Positions 47,832 to 57,900 are shown, counted from the stretch's first letter. The stretch is DNA of 64,000 bases from JBGOTP01 sp963717075 (GCA_963717075.1 CAVQVI010000006.1:1-64000); one strand, 5' to 3'. Numbers and translations: made by a program. The notes: generated by a model not told the origin, from the sequence alone.

Positions 47832-49185
47832 ACCGTTACTCCGGCCTGTGCGTGTCGGCGGCAAGGTGTGGTTGCGAACTGCGGCATCGCCGCCCGTGAC
47901 TCCCGCGCGCTGCGCGGCGTCGCGTTCCTCGCCGGCAGCGTCTCAGCCATCCGAGTCGCCGACACGACGCCGGACCCAAAGGTCAGCGCGGCGATGACCC
48001 ACATCGCGACGTTCAGCCCGAACGCGTCTGCCGTGAGCCCCGCGAGCAGCGCGCCGATCGCGTACCCGAGGTCACGCCAGAGGCGATAGACGCCGACCGC
48101 GGACGCGCGCCACGACGGGTGGGCGACATCGCCGATCGCGGCGAGCAGCGTGGGATACACCATCGCGGTGCCGATCCCGAGCAACACCGCACCAACGACA
48201 AACCCGGCGAACGCATGCGCCATCGTCACCACGCCGATGCCAGCCGCCTGGATCCACATGCCCCAGACAATGAGCGGCTTCCGCCCGGTGCGGTCCGACA
48301 GTGCCCCGGTCGCCAACTGGGCAAGACCCCACGTGGCCGGATAGATGGCGGCGAGCAGTCCCACCTGCGCCAGGTCCATCCCGGCTGCGGCGAACACCAG
48401 CGGGAAGAGGCCCCAGGCCATGCCGTCGTTCAGGTTGTTGACGAGTCCCGCCTGGCTGACGCTCGACAGGTTCGCGTCGAGCAGCGTGGTGCGCCAGAAG
48501 ACCTGCGCGAGGCGTGGGGACGCCCTCGGGCGGCAACGTTCCGAGGAGCGCGGATTCGTGCGAGACGTGATGACGCGTTTCGCGGACGAGGAGTGCGGAC
48601 AACGCGAGCCCGACGACGACGAATCCGACGCCGAGATAGAACGGCTGCGGGCGGAGGCCGTAGCGTGCGGCAATCCAGCCCGTGGCCAGCGCGCTGGCGG
48701 CAACCGCCACGTATCCGGCGAACTCGTTCAACCCCATCGCCAGCCCGCGCTGTCTCGAGCCGACGAGGTCGATCTTCATGATGACGGTCGTCGACCAGGT
48801 CGAGACCCTGGCTGATGCCGAGCAGGAGGTTCGCAAACAGAATCCAGTTCCAGCTCGGCGCCCACATCAGGAGGAAGGGCACCGGAACGGCGACCAGCCA
48901 CCCAGCCACCAGCACGTGCTTGCGCCCGACGCGGTCCGACAGTCGGCCGGCGCCATAGTTGGTGAGCGCCTTCGCCACACCGAACACCACGATGAAGGAC
49001 AGCACGGCGGTGCGCGCGGCGAGCTGGAACTCCTGCTCCGCGATCGCCGGCAGGATGCTGCGCTCCAGGCCGACCATGGCGCCGACGAACGCGTTGACGA
49101 CCACCAGCAGCGCGAACTGCGCGAGGTTCTCGCGCAGACCCAGACGCACGGCGGCACCGGCTGGTCGCAGTGTAGGTGAAGTCAT
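47807..49185 (-). CDS. Major facilitator superfamily transporter, frameshifted
   Basis: The twelve-helix transporter starts MTSPTLRPAGAAVRLGLREN. The MFS motif A appears as GRLSDRVGRKHVLVAG after TM2, and again after TM8 as GALSDRTGRKPLIVWG. Frame changes fall near 48800 and 48520. The start overlaps the ArsR-rhodanese stop by four bases, so it is second in the sulfur operon. Exporters of this type in such operons could remove sulfite, thiosulfate or a metal-thiol complex, but the substrate is not visible. The last 25 residues overlap the DsrE start and may be out of frame. Confidence 0.78.
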
Positions 49186-49883
49186 GGTCGTCCACCTGCG
49201 TGACGGTCGTCACCCGTTTCGACGCGCCATCCCTGCGCACGCCATTCGGGCACGCCATGTTCCATGCGGTGAGCGCGGAAGCCCTTCCGTCGCAGGAGAT
49301 CGACCGCATCGAGCGCCATGACGCAGTACGGGCCACGGCAATACGCCACGATGTCGCGCCGTTTCTGCAAGGTGCCCAAGCGCTTTGCCCAGGTCTGCGA
49401 GAGGCAGGGAGATCGCGCCCGGTATGTGGGCCGCCACGTACTCCTCACGCGGCCGGACGTCGATCAGCGTGACTTCTCCGGCGCGGACACGCCGCACGAG
49501 TTCGTCGTTGCCAACCGGCTCCAGCGCGCCGCGCTCCTCGAGGTACTGACGCGTGACCTGCTGGACTTCTGCCAGGCGGGACTCCGCCAGGTTCCGCAGG
49601 AGAGAAAGAAGCCGCCCACTTCTGGGTCCGCCAGTCGATACGTCACGTACAAGCCAGCTTTCTGGGCTTCGACGAGACGCGCGCGTCGGAGCACTTGCAG
49701 ATGGTGCGAGGTCGTTGCGACGCTCTGGCCAGTCTGGTGGGCGAGCTCTTCGACGGTCCGGGGCCCTTGCGACAGAAGGTCGAGGAGCTCGAGACGGCTG
49801 GGGCTGGCGGTGGCCTGGCCGATGCGTGCGATCTGCTCGTAGATTGCGGCCTTCAAGGACGCCGGGCGTGTCTTGGCGGTCAT
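49182..49883 (-). CDS. ArsR-family repressor fused to a rhodanese domain, frameshifted
   Basis: The N-terminal 100 residues are an ArsR winged helix: ASPSRLELLDLLSQGPRTVE followed by ELAHQTGQSVATTSHHLQVL and the wing AGLYVTYRLADPEVGGFFLS. A linker leads to a rhodanese domain: EVTLIDVRPREEYVAAHIPG, then the active-site loop IVAYCRGPYCVMALDAVDLL and a PEWRAQGW end. The rhodanese cysteine (AYCRGPYC) is a natural persulfide sensor. Frame changes near 49590 and 49370 separate the parts. I take the ATG at 49883 as start; a TTG six bases upstream is also in frame. It heads the sulfur operon and probably represses it until sulfane sulfur is present. Confidence 0.85.
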
Positions 49884-49892
49884 ATTCAAATG

Positions 49893-49910
49893 TTCAAATC
49901 TATGTTTGAA
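49893..49910. promoter_or_regulatory. Perfect TTCAAA-N6-TTTGAA operator for the ArsR-rhodanese repressor
   Basis: TTCAAATCTATGTTTGAA has six-base arms that are exact inverse complements around a six-base centre. It starts ten bases upstream of the repressor ATG and 79 bases before the multicopper oxidase ATG on the other strand. A further ATTCAAA lies at 49884-49890. This is the expected form and position of an autoregulatory ArsR-family site, and it could control both divergent units. Confidence 0.65.
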
Positions 49911-49988
49911 TAGTAATGGACCGGCAGTACGATGTCAAAGTCGCTGCCGGATGAGGAGAGCGAACCCAGATTCGTTTGGGGAGAATCC

Positions 49989-51555
49989 ATGCATCGGCGC
50001 GACCTGCTTCGCTTCTTGAGCCTTTCCGCCATCGCTGGAGCGACGACACGCGCCGACACGCTCGCGGAGCGACTCGCCGTTGCATCGTCAGCGCAGACCA
50101 CACCATCCGCCGGGTTCGTGCCAGATGTCGAACTGCGGCTGACGGCTGCGCCTGACGAAGTCTCGGTGCTCACGGGTGCCCCAACGCACGTGTGGCGCTT
50201 CACTGGTCAGATGATCAAGGGGCCGGCAGACACGCTGGGGACGCTCCCCGGTTCGTACCTCGGGCCAGTCATCCGGCTGCGCCGCGGTCAGAAGGTGCGC
50301 GTCCACTTCGCGAACCAGCTCGGAGAAGATTCAATCGTCCACTGGCACGGCCTGGACGTGCCCGAGGCCGCCGACGGCCACCCGCGGCGCGTCATCAGTC
50401 ACGGTCGCGAGTACGTGTACGACTTCGAGGTCACCAATCGGGCGGGCACGTACTGGTACCACCCGCACCCACACATGCGTACGGGAGCGCAGGTGTATCA
50501 AGGCCTGGCAGGTCTGCTCCTGGTGCGCGATGCCGAAGAGGACGCGTTGGCGCTGCCGTCTGGCGAAGCGGAGCTCCTGTGCGTGCTCCAGGATCGCCGC
50601 TTCGATGCGCGCAACCAGCTGGTCTTTCACGGCGGCACCATGATGGAGATGATGAACGGATTTCTCGGCGACCGAGTGCTGGTGAACGGCCAGCCGCAGC
50701 CGACGAAGGAAGTGGATGCCGCGTGGCACCGAGTCCGCGTGTTGAACGGATCGAACGCGCGCATCTACAAGCTCGCGTGGAGCCGCGACGTCCAGATGGC
50801 TGTGATTGGCGGAGACGGTGGGCTCATGGAACGCCCGCTGCGCCAGCAGGTACTCACGCTGGCGCCTGGCCAACGCGCGGATGTATTGGTGGATCTCAGC
50901 GGCCTTGCCGCCGGCACGGAGGTACATCTCGACAGCCAGGCGTTTGCCGAGGCTGACGCGGGCGTGGTCGGGATGATGGGCATGATGGGCGGCCGGATGA
51001 TGGGCATGAGGGGCGGCCGCTCGAACGTGCCGAATGGAACCCCGCTGCGCGTGATGACACTTCGCACGCGCGCCAGGAAAGGCCCGGCCTTCCGCGTGCC
51101 CGAACGCCTGTCCTCATTTGACGCGGCGTGGTCGACGCGCGCCGACGCACCGATCCGGCGCGTCCCGCTGTCGTTTCAGCCGATGGTGTGGTCGCTTGGG
51201 GGTCGCACGTTTGTCATGGGCGAGGTCGCGCCGGAAGAGACCGTTGCGGCCGGCTCGACCCATCTCTGGGAGTTCATCAATCTGACGAACCAGATGATGG
51301 GCATGCAGGCCGCCCATCCCATTCACCTGCACGGCCGTCAGTTTCGGGTGGTCGCTCGAACGGGCGGACGCGCCACGAACACCCTACGCGCCGGTCTCGT
51401 TGATGCGCGGGTGGAAAGACACGGTGCTGGTGTTGCCCGGAGAGACCGTTCGCGTCCAAGTGACATTTACACGTCATCCCGGGCTCTACCTCTACCACTG
51501 CCATATCCTCGAGCACGAAGACATGGGGATGATGCGGAATTTCCGAGTGACGTAG
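49989..51555 (+). CDS. Multicopper oxidase (CueO/CopA-like), Tat-exported, frameshift near the C-terminus
   Basis: The periplasmic enzyme would oxidise Cu(I) to the less toxic Cu(II). The start at 49989 has GGGGAGA upstream and gives a twin-arginine-type signal (HRRDLLRFLSLSAIAGA). Copper-ligand motifs are complete: HWHG at about residue 118, WYHPHPH at about 155, HPIHLHG at about 450 and, after a frame change near 51395, YHCHILEHEDMGMM, which supplies the type 1 site. A methionine-rich insert, GMMGMMGGRMMGMRGG, at about 325 resembles the Cu(I)-binding segment of CueO. About 520 residues is the typical length. It is divergent from the sulfur operon and shares its operator region. Confidence 0.88.
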
Positions 51556-51613
51556 CCGTAAGACCTCCGATTGTAATGGCGACTGTCAAGCGAATCCCCT
51601 TGTGGAAACAATG

Positions 51614-51730
51614 TCACCGGAGCGCTCGGTACACGACGAAGGCGAGAATGCCGACCACCGTGACAATAAGAAAGGTCACGTCGAGTGGCCAGTTTTTGTC
51701 CCGCAAATCTGACTGACCGGATTCGTCGCC
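51614..51730 (-). CDS. Possible small single-helix membrane protein
   Basis: A frame ending at TGA (51614-51616) reads DLRDKNWPLDVTFLIVTVVG followed by ILAFVVYRALR: one helix with a charged front and basic end. No start codon is visible in the frame upstream, so its 5' end is unresolved. It may be a companion of the 34-residue protein next to it. Confidence 0.35.
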   Translation of the reverse strand, partial: GDESGQSDLRDKNWPLDVTFLIVTVVGILAFVVYRALR

Positions 51731-51778
51731 GCGAACCGCGATATGTGAGTGGCCGATTCGTAAAGCGCAGGGCTTCCG

Positions 51779-51883
51779 TCAAGTCCGATGGCCCATGGGC
51801 CCGACCGACATCACGATGACCAGCAGGACGACAATCGCAATCACGAGAAGCAGGACTGCGGTCGTCCCACTCGAACTTCTCAT
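51779..51883 (-). CDS. 34-residue single-helix membrane protein
   Basis: An ATG at 51883 opens a short frame, MRSSSGTTAVLLLVIAIVVL continuing LVIVMSVGPMGHRT, with a stop at 51779-51781. It is one hydrophobic helix with a Met/His end. Very small proteins of this sort are easily missed. Its place between the multicopper oxidase and the P-type ATPase suggests a part in metal handling, but nothing more can be said. Confidence 0.45.
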   Translation of the reverse strand: MRSSSGTTAVLLLVIAIVVLLVIVMSVGPMGHRT

Positions 51884-51939
51884 CGGCATTGGTGTCGCGC
51901 TTCATGTCTGCCTCCAATGGACGTTCGAGGCCACTGTCC

Positions 51940-52625
51940 TCATGTTGTCTCCGCGTCCCGCAGTAGACGCAAGGCGTTGGCGACAACCACCAACGTCACA
52001 CCCATGTCCTTAGCAATCGCCGCCCACAAGGACGCGTGGCCGGCGAACGTGAGAAGGACGAATAGCGCCTTGACCGCGAGCGACAGCGTAATGTTTTGCC
52101 GAATGATCGCTACAGCGCGACGAGAGTGGCGGATCAGCCAGGGAATCTTGCGTAGATCGTCTGCCAGCAGCGCAATGTCGGCCGTTTCGATCGCGGCGTC
52201 GCTGCCGGCCACGCCCATGGCAATGCCGATGCTCGCCCTCGCGAGTGCCGGGGCGTCGTTGATGCCGTCGCCAACCATCGCCGTCATGCCGTGACGGCCG
52301 ACAAGATCTGCGATGACCGAGACTTTGTCCTCCGGCAAGAGCTCGGCGCGAACCTCATCGACTCCTGCATGCGCAGCAATGACCTCGGCGGTCGGCCGGT
52401 TGTCGCCTGTCAGCATCACCACGGGTTTGATCCCAAGAGCCTTCAGCTGACGAATCGCATCGGCCGATTCCGGTCGGACAGCATCCGCCAGCGCGATCAG
52501 TCCGCACACGTGGTGGTCATTGCCGACGACGACAACCGTCTGACCCGCCCGGCTCCGCCGCTCGACGGCTTCATGAAGTTCGGGAGTTTCCCGAGCCCGT
52601 TCCTCGAGGTACAGGTGCGGCCAAG
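51940..52625 (-). pseudogene. C-terminal half of a heavy-metal P1B-type ATPase (truncated)
   Basis: The fragment has the nucleotide-binding and hinge motifs VVMLTGDNRPTAEVIAAHAG, ELLPEDKVSVIADLVGRHGM and MVGDGINDAPALARASIGIA, then the last membrane helices (ALFVLLTFAGHASLWAAIAK). The metal-binding domain, the CPC-type channel helices and the phosphorylated DKTGT are all missing. Homology starts near 52,625 at LEERARETPELHEAVERRSR, and upstream sequence is unrelated and runs into the integrase end. The domain is closest to ZntA/CadA-like (Zn/Cd/Pb) ATPases. It cannot pump in this form. The cut next to the integrase suggests deletion during element rearrangement. Confidence 0.8.
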
Positions 52626-52778
52626 GGTCACAACTGACCCTGTGGACCTGAGCCGGGGTCAGATCTGAACCAACACCTGTTTTGACGGCCTGCGGATCTC
52701 GCTGGATTGCTACTCGCTGCGCCTGGTCGCAAACCCTCAGATTGACGGCCAACTCAAGATCGACGCAGTGAGCCCACG

Positions 52779-53840
52779 CTATCGCCAGCTGTTTCGCACG
52801 AGCTTCTCGAGCCTGACCTGCCGCTCTTTGACCCACGGCGCGTAGTGCTTGGCCACAACTTGCGGCGTGTTCCCTAGAATCGTCGCGACGTCCTCAACAG
52901 AAGCACCCGCCAGGAGAAGTTCAACTGCGCAGATGTCGCGAAAACGGTGAGAGTGGCCATTCTCGATCTTCGCAAGCTCGAACACGCTGCCCAGATAGCG
53001 TGACCAATTCGAAACGGCCGATCGGATGTTCTTGCCAGTCCAGAAGTAACGGTCCAACCCATTCTCAATCTTTCCGAGTGCGGCCACGACATCGGGTGGA
53101 ACCGGGACGGTCACAGGTTGCCCAGTCTTCGCCGTGCGAACGAAGACCTTCCCGTCCGACACCTGACCCTTGGAGAGGCGGATGGCATCGCCAATCCTGA
53201 GGCCCGTGTACCGCATGGTCAGCACGAAGGCTTTGATGCGAGCTTGGTTGCCACCGTACCTGTCGCAGGCCGCAACGATTCGTTTCATCTCTTCGCGCGA
53301 GAATGGCAGAGTCGGCGTCTGCGTGACCTTCGGTGGCTTCACCGCAAGCGCGGGATTCTGCTTAATCCATCCAGCCTGGTGGCAGAACCGGAAGAACGCG
53401 CGCATCCGTTCCAGGTTCTTCGTTGCGTAAAGGGGACTGTCTGTCCACGACTGACGGAACTGCCGGAGAGAATCGACGGACAGTTGCCGCAAGTTGTTCA
53501 GCCCCTTCCGTTCCGTCCAAGGAAGAAACCTGTCATCGAGAAGATGTCGATACTTGCGCATCGCCTCCCAACCGAGCTTGCGCGCTTCGCAGTCTTCAAA
53601 GAACTTGCTGACCGCTTCGCGGATCATTGGCGCTTCGAGCTTGACGACGCCAATCTCGCCGGCGGTCGTCCACGCATTAATCAGATCGGTCGCGGCTTCC
53701 CAGGAGGTTTGGTCCAGCGCCTTGCGGATTTTTTCGCCAGCAAGCGTTCCATACACGTGGATCGGGCACTTGCAGCGACGGTAGCGTGTTGATGTGTACG
53801 GGCAGTCCTTGACGTGACGCCGGATGAGCCTCAGCGCCAT
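52779..53840 (-). CDS. Tyrosine recombinase/integrase of the tRNA-Ser element
   Basis: The 353-residue enzyme would integrate and excise the island at tRNA-Ser. An N-terminal Cys cluster (CPYTSTRYRRCKCPIHVYG) precedes an SAM-like core-binding domain (about 70-165). The catalytic domain has R215 in YTGLRIGDAIRLS, K238 in TAKTGQPVTV, the H298-x-x-R301 box in HSHRFRDICAVE, and the nucleophile Y333 in NTPQVVAKHYAPWV. The usual second His/Trp is an Asn (LGNT), which is common. The gene is intact, reads away from the tRNA and starts 85 bases from it, the standard layout for tRNA-targeting integrases. Confidence 0.88.
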   Translation of the reverse strand: MALRLIRRHVKDCPYTSTRYRRCKCPIHVYGTLAGEKIRKALDQTSWEAATDLINAWTTAGEIGVVKLEAPMIREAVSKFFEDCEARKLGWEAMRKYRHLLDDRFLPWTERKGLNNLRQLSVDSLRQFRQSWTDSPLYATKNLERMRAFFRFCHQAGWIKQNPALAVKPPKVTQTPTLPFSREEMKRIVAACDRYGGNQARIKAFVLTMRYTGLRIGDAIRLSKGQVSDGKVFVRTAKTGQPVTVPVPPDVVAALGKIENGLDRYFWTGKNIRSAVSNWSRYLGSVFELAKIENGHSHRFRDICAVELLLAGASVEDVATILGNTPQVVAKHYAPWVKERQVRLEKLVRNSWR

Positions 53841-53925
53841 GCCCCAAGGCTAGCACGAAGGGCACGTATCGAGCACGTTAAAACTTTTGATCTAATTAAG
53901 TGCTTTATTATCAGTAGTTAAGTAT

Positions 53926-53942
53926 TGGCGGAGAGGGTGGGA
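53926..53942. repeat. att core in the 3' end of tRNA-Ser (proximal end of the element)
   Basis: TGGCGGAGAGGGTGGGA on the plus strand is the CCA end, acceptor arm and part of the T-stem of the tRNA. It is identical to 35173-35189. Keeping it intact preserves the tRNA after insertion, as in other tRNA-integrated elements. Confidence 0.65.
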
Positions 53943-54014
53943 TTCGAACCCACGTGCCCTTTCGGACAAGACGCTTTCGAGGCGCCCCCGTTACGACCAC
54001 TTCGGTACCTCTCC
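53926..54014 (-). tRNA. tRNA-Ser (anticodon CGA), with encoded CCA
   Basis: The 89-nt gene has acceptor arms GGAGAGG and CCTCTCC. The anticodon stem GGCGC/GCGTC has loop CTCGAAA (anticodon CGA). There is a long variable arm (TTGTCCGAAAGGGCA) and a T-arm with GTGGGTTCGAATCCCAC. The discriminator G is followed by an encoded CCA. The long variable arm confirms the serine class. Its 3' end is the presumed attachment site of the adjacent integrase and is duplicated at 35173. Confidence 0.95.
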
Positions 54015-54175
54015 GATTGAGGATCTGCACGCGGGTTTCGCGTGAAGCGGACCTCAAATTATAGCCCACGCACACGCGCCTCGCCTGAAGCTGGCTCCAC
54101 GCCCGGGAAGACGCGTCACATCGGTGGGTTACCGTGGAAGGGTCTTAGAGCACAGCGACCGCCTGGAACTGGACA

Positions 54176-54647
54176 CTACGCTCGTCGCTCACGAAAAAAC
54201 TCCTGCACCAGCTCGCGACACTCTGGCTCGCGAATTCCACCGATGATCTCGAATCGATGGTTGTGACCAGGCAGTTCCCCGCCCCTCACCGTCGACACCA
54301 CCGCGCCCGATCGCGGCTCCGTGGCTCCGTATACCAGCGTGGCAATTCGCGCATGCACAAGCGCGCCAACGCACATGAGGCAGGGCTCGATGGTCACGCA
54401 CAGCACCGCGCCGGTCAGGCGGTAGTTGCCGAGCCGTTCGGGCGGCATCTCGAATCGCGACAATCTCGGCATGCGCCGTTGGATCGCCGGAAGAAATAGG
54501 CTGGTTGAAGCCGCGGCCGACGATGACTCCGTCGATGGCGACGACGGCCCCGATGGGCACCTCGCCGCGATCGCGAGCGAGACGCGCCTCCTCGAGCGCC
54601 TCGGTCATCAGCCGTTCGACGTCCAGCGCAGAGGAAGAGGGTTTCAC
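54176..54647 (-). CDS. tadA: tRNA-specific adenosine deaminase, one frameshift
   Basis: The zinc enzyme converts A34 to inosine in tRNA-Arg(ACG). A GTG at 54647 starts KPSSSALDVERLMTEALEEA, then GEVPIGAVVAIDGVIVGRGF. The zinc and proton-transfer motif HAE is in DPTAHAEIVAIRDA. After a frame change near 54450, the second motif PCxxC is in TIEPCLMCVGALVHARIATL. The end is ELVQEFFRERRA. About 157 residues fits TadA; related guanine deaminases are similar in size, but the C-terminal FFRxRR is TadA-like. It lies outside the element on the tRNA side. Confidence 0.82.
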
Positions 54648-54974
54648 GAAGACGCGAGGGCCACGATGAATGCGGTGGAGCCCGCGGCTGCCCGGCACGC
54701 CCGACCGGCGAGCTGCTGTTGAGCTAGCGCGGTGACGCAAAACGCCGCGACGAAGACGTACCACGAGCCATTCACACGTCGCTCCCCTGAAACATCGCGG
54801 TGCTAGTATGGCGAACGCCCCGAGGGGCAATCAAGCAACACGGCGCGCGAGGTGAGGACACCCAATCCATCTAAAAATATCATATGTTGGATACATTGAT
54901 TGTATTTTACTTCTGCTTGCAACTGGACGATAACAGTAGGCCTCCGCTGGGTTCCCAGCCCGTTCTCCGGGGGC

Positions 54975-57900
54975 ATGTGTATGTTCGACGCTGAGCGCTC
55001 TCCACTCGGTTTGCCGGGTCCACCCGCGGCAGCGGGCTTGTACGATCCACGGTCCGAGCACGACGCCTGCGGTGTCGGCTTCGTCGTCGACATCAAGGGA
55101 CGAAAGTCGCACGCCATCGTGCGCCAGGCGCTCCAGGTGCTCAAGAACCTCGCGCACCGCGGCGCGTGCGGCTGCGAAACCAATACTGGCGACGGAGCCG
55201 GCATCCTGATGCAGATGCCCGACGCGTTCCTGCGAAAGGTCGCCCCGGCGGCGCTGCCGCCCGCCGGTGAGTACGGCGTGGGGCTGGTGTTCCTGCCTCG
55301 CAACGCGGAACACCGGCAGGCGCTCGAGCGACGCATGGCGGAGATCATCGTCGACGAGGGCCAGCGTGTGATCGGTTGGAGGGATGTCCCGACCAACGAC
55401 TCCCCCATTGGTCCGAGCGCGGTGGCCGTGGAGCCTGTGTTCAGGCAGCTATTTGTCGGGGCCCGACGGGGCGATGCCCCCGACCCCGCGTGGTTCGAGC
55501 GCAAGCTGTATGTCATCCGCAAGCGCATCGAACACGCGGTCGACGGACTGCCGCTCACCGAAGAGTCGCGCAAGCTGTTCTACATCGTGAGCCTGTCATG
55601 CCAGACACTCATCTACAAGGGCATGCTCACCGCGGGACAGATCGAAACGATGTTTCCGGATCTCACCGATCCGGATGTGATGTCGGCGCTTGCGTTGGTG
55701 CATCAGCGGTTCAGCACCAACACGTTTCCTTCCTGGCCGCTCGCGCATCCGTACCGGTACATCGCGCACAACGGCGAGATCAACACCCTCACGGGCAACA
55801 TCAACTGGATGCGCGCGCGCGAGGGGCTGCTCAAGTCGGCGCTGCTCGGCGACGACCTGCGGAAGATCCTGCCAGTGATTCGCGAGGGCGGGAGCGACAC
55901 GGCAACCTTCGACAACGTCCTCGAGTTCCTGGTCATGACCGGGCGCTCGCTGCCGCACGCCATCCTGATGATGATTCCGGAGCCGTGGCAGAACGATGAC
56001 AGCATGTCGCCCGAGCTGCGGGCATTCTACGAATACCATTCGTCGCTCATGGAGCCATGGGACGGTCCGGCGTCGATCGCCTTCACCGACGGCACCGTGA
56101 TCGGCGCGGTGCTCGATCGCAACGGATTGCGGCCTTCGCGCTATTACGTCACGAAGGACGACATGGTCATCATGGCGTCCGAGGTCGGCGTCCTCGACAT
56201 TCCAGCCGAGAACATCGCGCTCAAGGAACGCCTGCACCCCGGACGGATCTTCCTCGTCGACACGGGACGCGGACGCATCGTGTCGGACGAGGAGGTGAAG
56301 CACGAGCTGGCAGTGGCGCATCCCTACCGCGAGTGGCTGTCGAACCTCATCGACATCGAGGATCTCGATCCCGCGCCGTACCTGCCCCCGCCGAGCCATG
56401 AGACGGTTGTCCAGCGTCAGGAGCTGTTCGGCTACACGCACGAAGACCTGCGCCTCCTGCTTGCACCGATGGCCACCAACGGCGAAGAAGCGATCGGATC
56501 GATGGGGACGGACACATCGCTGGCCGCGCTCTCGGATCGCTCGCGGCTGCTCTACGACTACTTCAAGCAGATGTTCGCCCAGGTCACCAATCCGCCGCTC
56601 GACGCGATCCGCGAGGAGCTCGTCACGTCGATGGAATCGACGATCGGCCCGGAGGGCAACCTGCTCGACCCGCGCCCGGAGTCGTGCCGCCAGATTGCGG
56701 TGAAGTACCCGATCATCGACAACGACCAGCTGGCGAAGCTGCGCCACGTGTACGATCCGGGCTTCCGCGCCATCCGCCTGCCGATGCTGTTCGATACGAG
56801 CCAGAACGGCGCGGGTCTCGAGCACGCCATGGAGGAGCTCAAGCGCCGGGCGGCCGATGCCGTCGATGCGGGCTATACGATTTTGATCCTCTCGGATCGC
56901 GACGCCGACCGCATGCGCGCACCGATTCCGAGCCTGCTGGCCACCTCCGGCGTCCACCATCATCTCGTGCGCAAGGGCTCCCGCACGCGCTGCGCGCTCG
57001 TCGTCGAATCCGGCGATGCCCGCGAAGTCCATCACTGTGCGCTGCTGCTCGGCTACGGCGCGGGTGCGGTGAATCCGTATCTCGCGTTCGAGACGCTCGA
57101 CGACATGATCCGGCAGCATCTGCTCGTCGGCATCCCGCTCGAGACCGCGGTCAAGAACTACATCAAGGCGCTCAACAAGGGCATCCTCAAGGTGATGTCC
57201 AAGATGGGCATCTCGACGCTGCAGAGCTACTGCGGCGCGCAGGTCTTCGAGGCGGTCGGCCTCGACAGGGCGTTCGTCGACAAGTACTTCACGCGCACCG
57301 CGTCGCGCATTGGCGGCATCGGCATCGATGTCGTCGCCGAGGAGGTCCGCCGGCGCCACGAGAAGGCGTTCCCGGCACGGCCCATCGGCGAACACGATCT
57401 GGCCTGGGGCGGCGAGTACCAGTGGCGTCGCGACGGCGAGTACCACCTCTTCAACCCGGACACGGTGTTCAAGCTGCAGCACTCGACCCGAAGCGGCCAG
57501 TACTCCGATCTTCAAGGAGTACACGAGACTCGTGGACGACCAGAGCCATCATCTGGCGACCCTGCGCGGCCTGCTCGAGCTGAAGAACGCTCCGCAGCCG
57601 ATTCCGATCGACGAGGTCGAACCGATCGAGTCGATCGTCAAGCGCTTCGCGACCGGAGCGATGTCGTACGGGTCGATCAGCCAGGAAGCACACGAGACGC
57701 TGGCGATCGCGATGAACCGGCTCGGCGGCAAGTCGAACACCGGCGAAGGCGGCGAGGATCCGGCGCGGTACGTGCCCGATGCCGAACGGCGACTCGCGAC
57801 GAAGCGCGGTCAAGCAGGTGGCGTCGGCGCGCTTCGGCGTCACGAGCGAATACCTCGTCAACGCCAGCGACCTGCAGATCAAGATGGCGCAGGGCGCGAA

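Larger units (their letters stand above)
35173..53942. mobile_element. Putative tRNA-Ser-integrated metal and sulfur resistance element (about 18.7 kb)
   Basis: Three features define it. First, a tyrosine recombinase gene (52779-53840) starts 85 bases from the 3' end of a tRNA-Ser(CGA) gene. Second, the tRNA 3' end, TGGCGGAGAGGGTGGGA at 53926-53942, recurs in direct orientation at 35173-35189. Third, the DNA between is a self-contained set of metal and reactive-sulfur genes, while housekeeping genes (tadA, gltBD) lie outside. No conjugation or replication genes are seen, so it looks like a mobilisable or defective genomic island. A truncated P-type ATPase next to the integrase shows past rearrangement. 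The boundaries are inferred from the repeats only. Confidence 0.65.

Noticed and set aside
52626..52778. Possible N-terminal part of the P-type ATPase
   Set aside because: The frame is open but reads LTPAQVHRV and similar unrelated sequence. None of the DKTGT or membrane motifs expected there is present in any frame.
55596..57524. A 642-residue open frame on the minus strand opposite gltB
   Set aside because: It is exactly antisense to well-conserved glutamate synthase sequence and has low-complexity Arg/Val/Asp content caused by GC-rich third positions. No family is recognisable.
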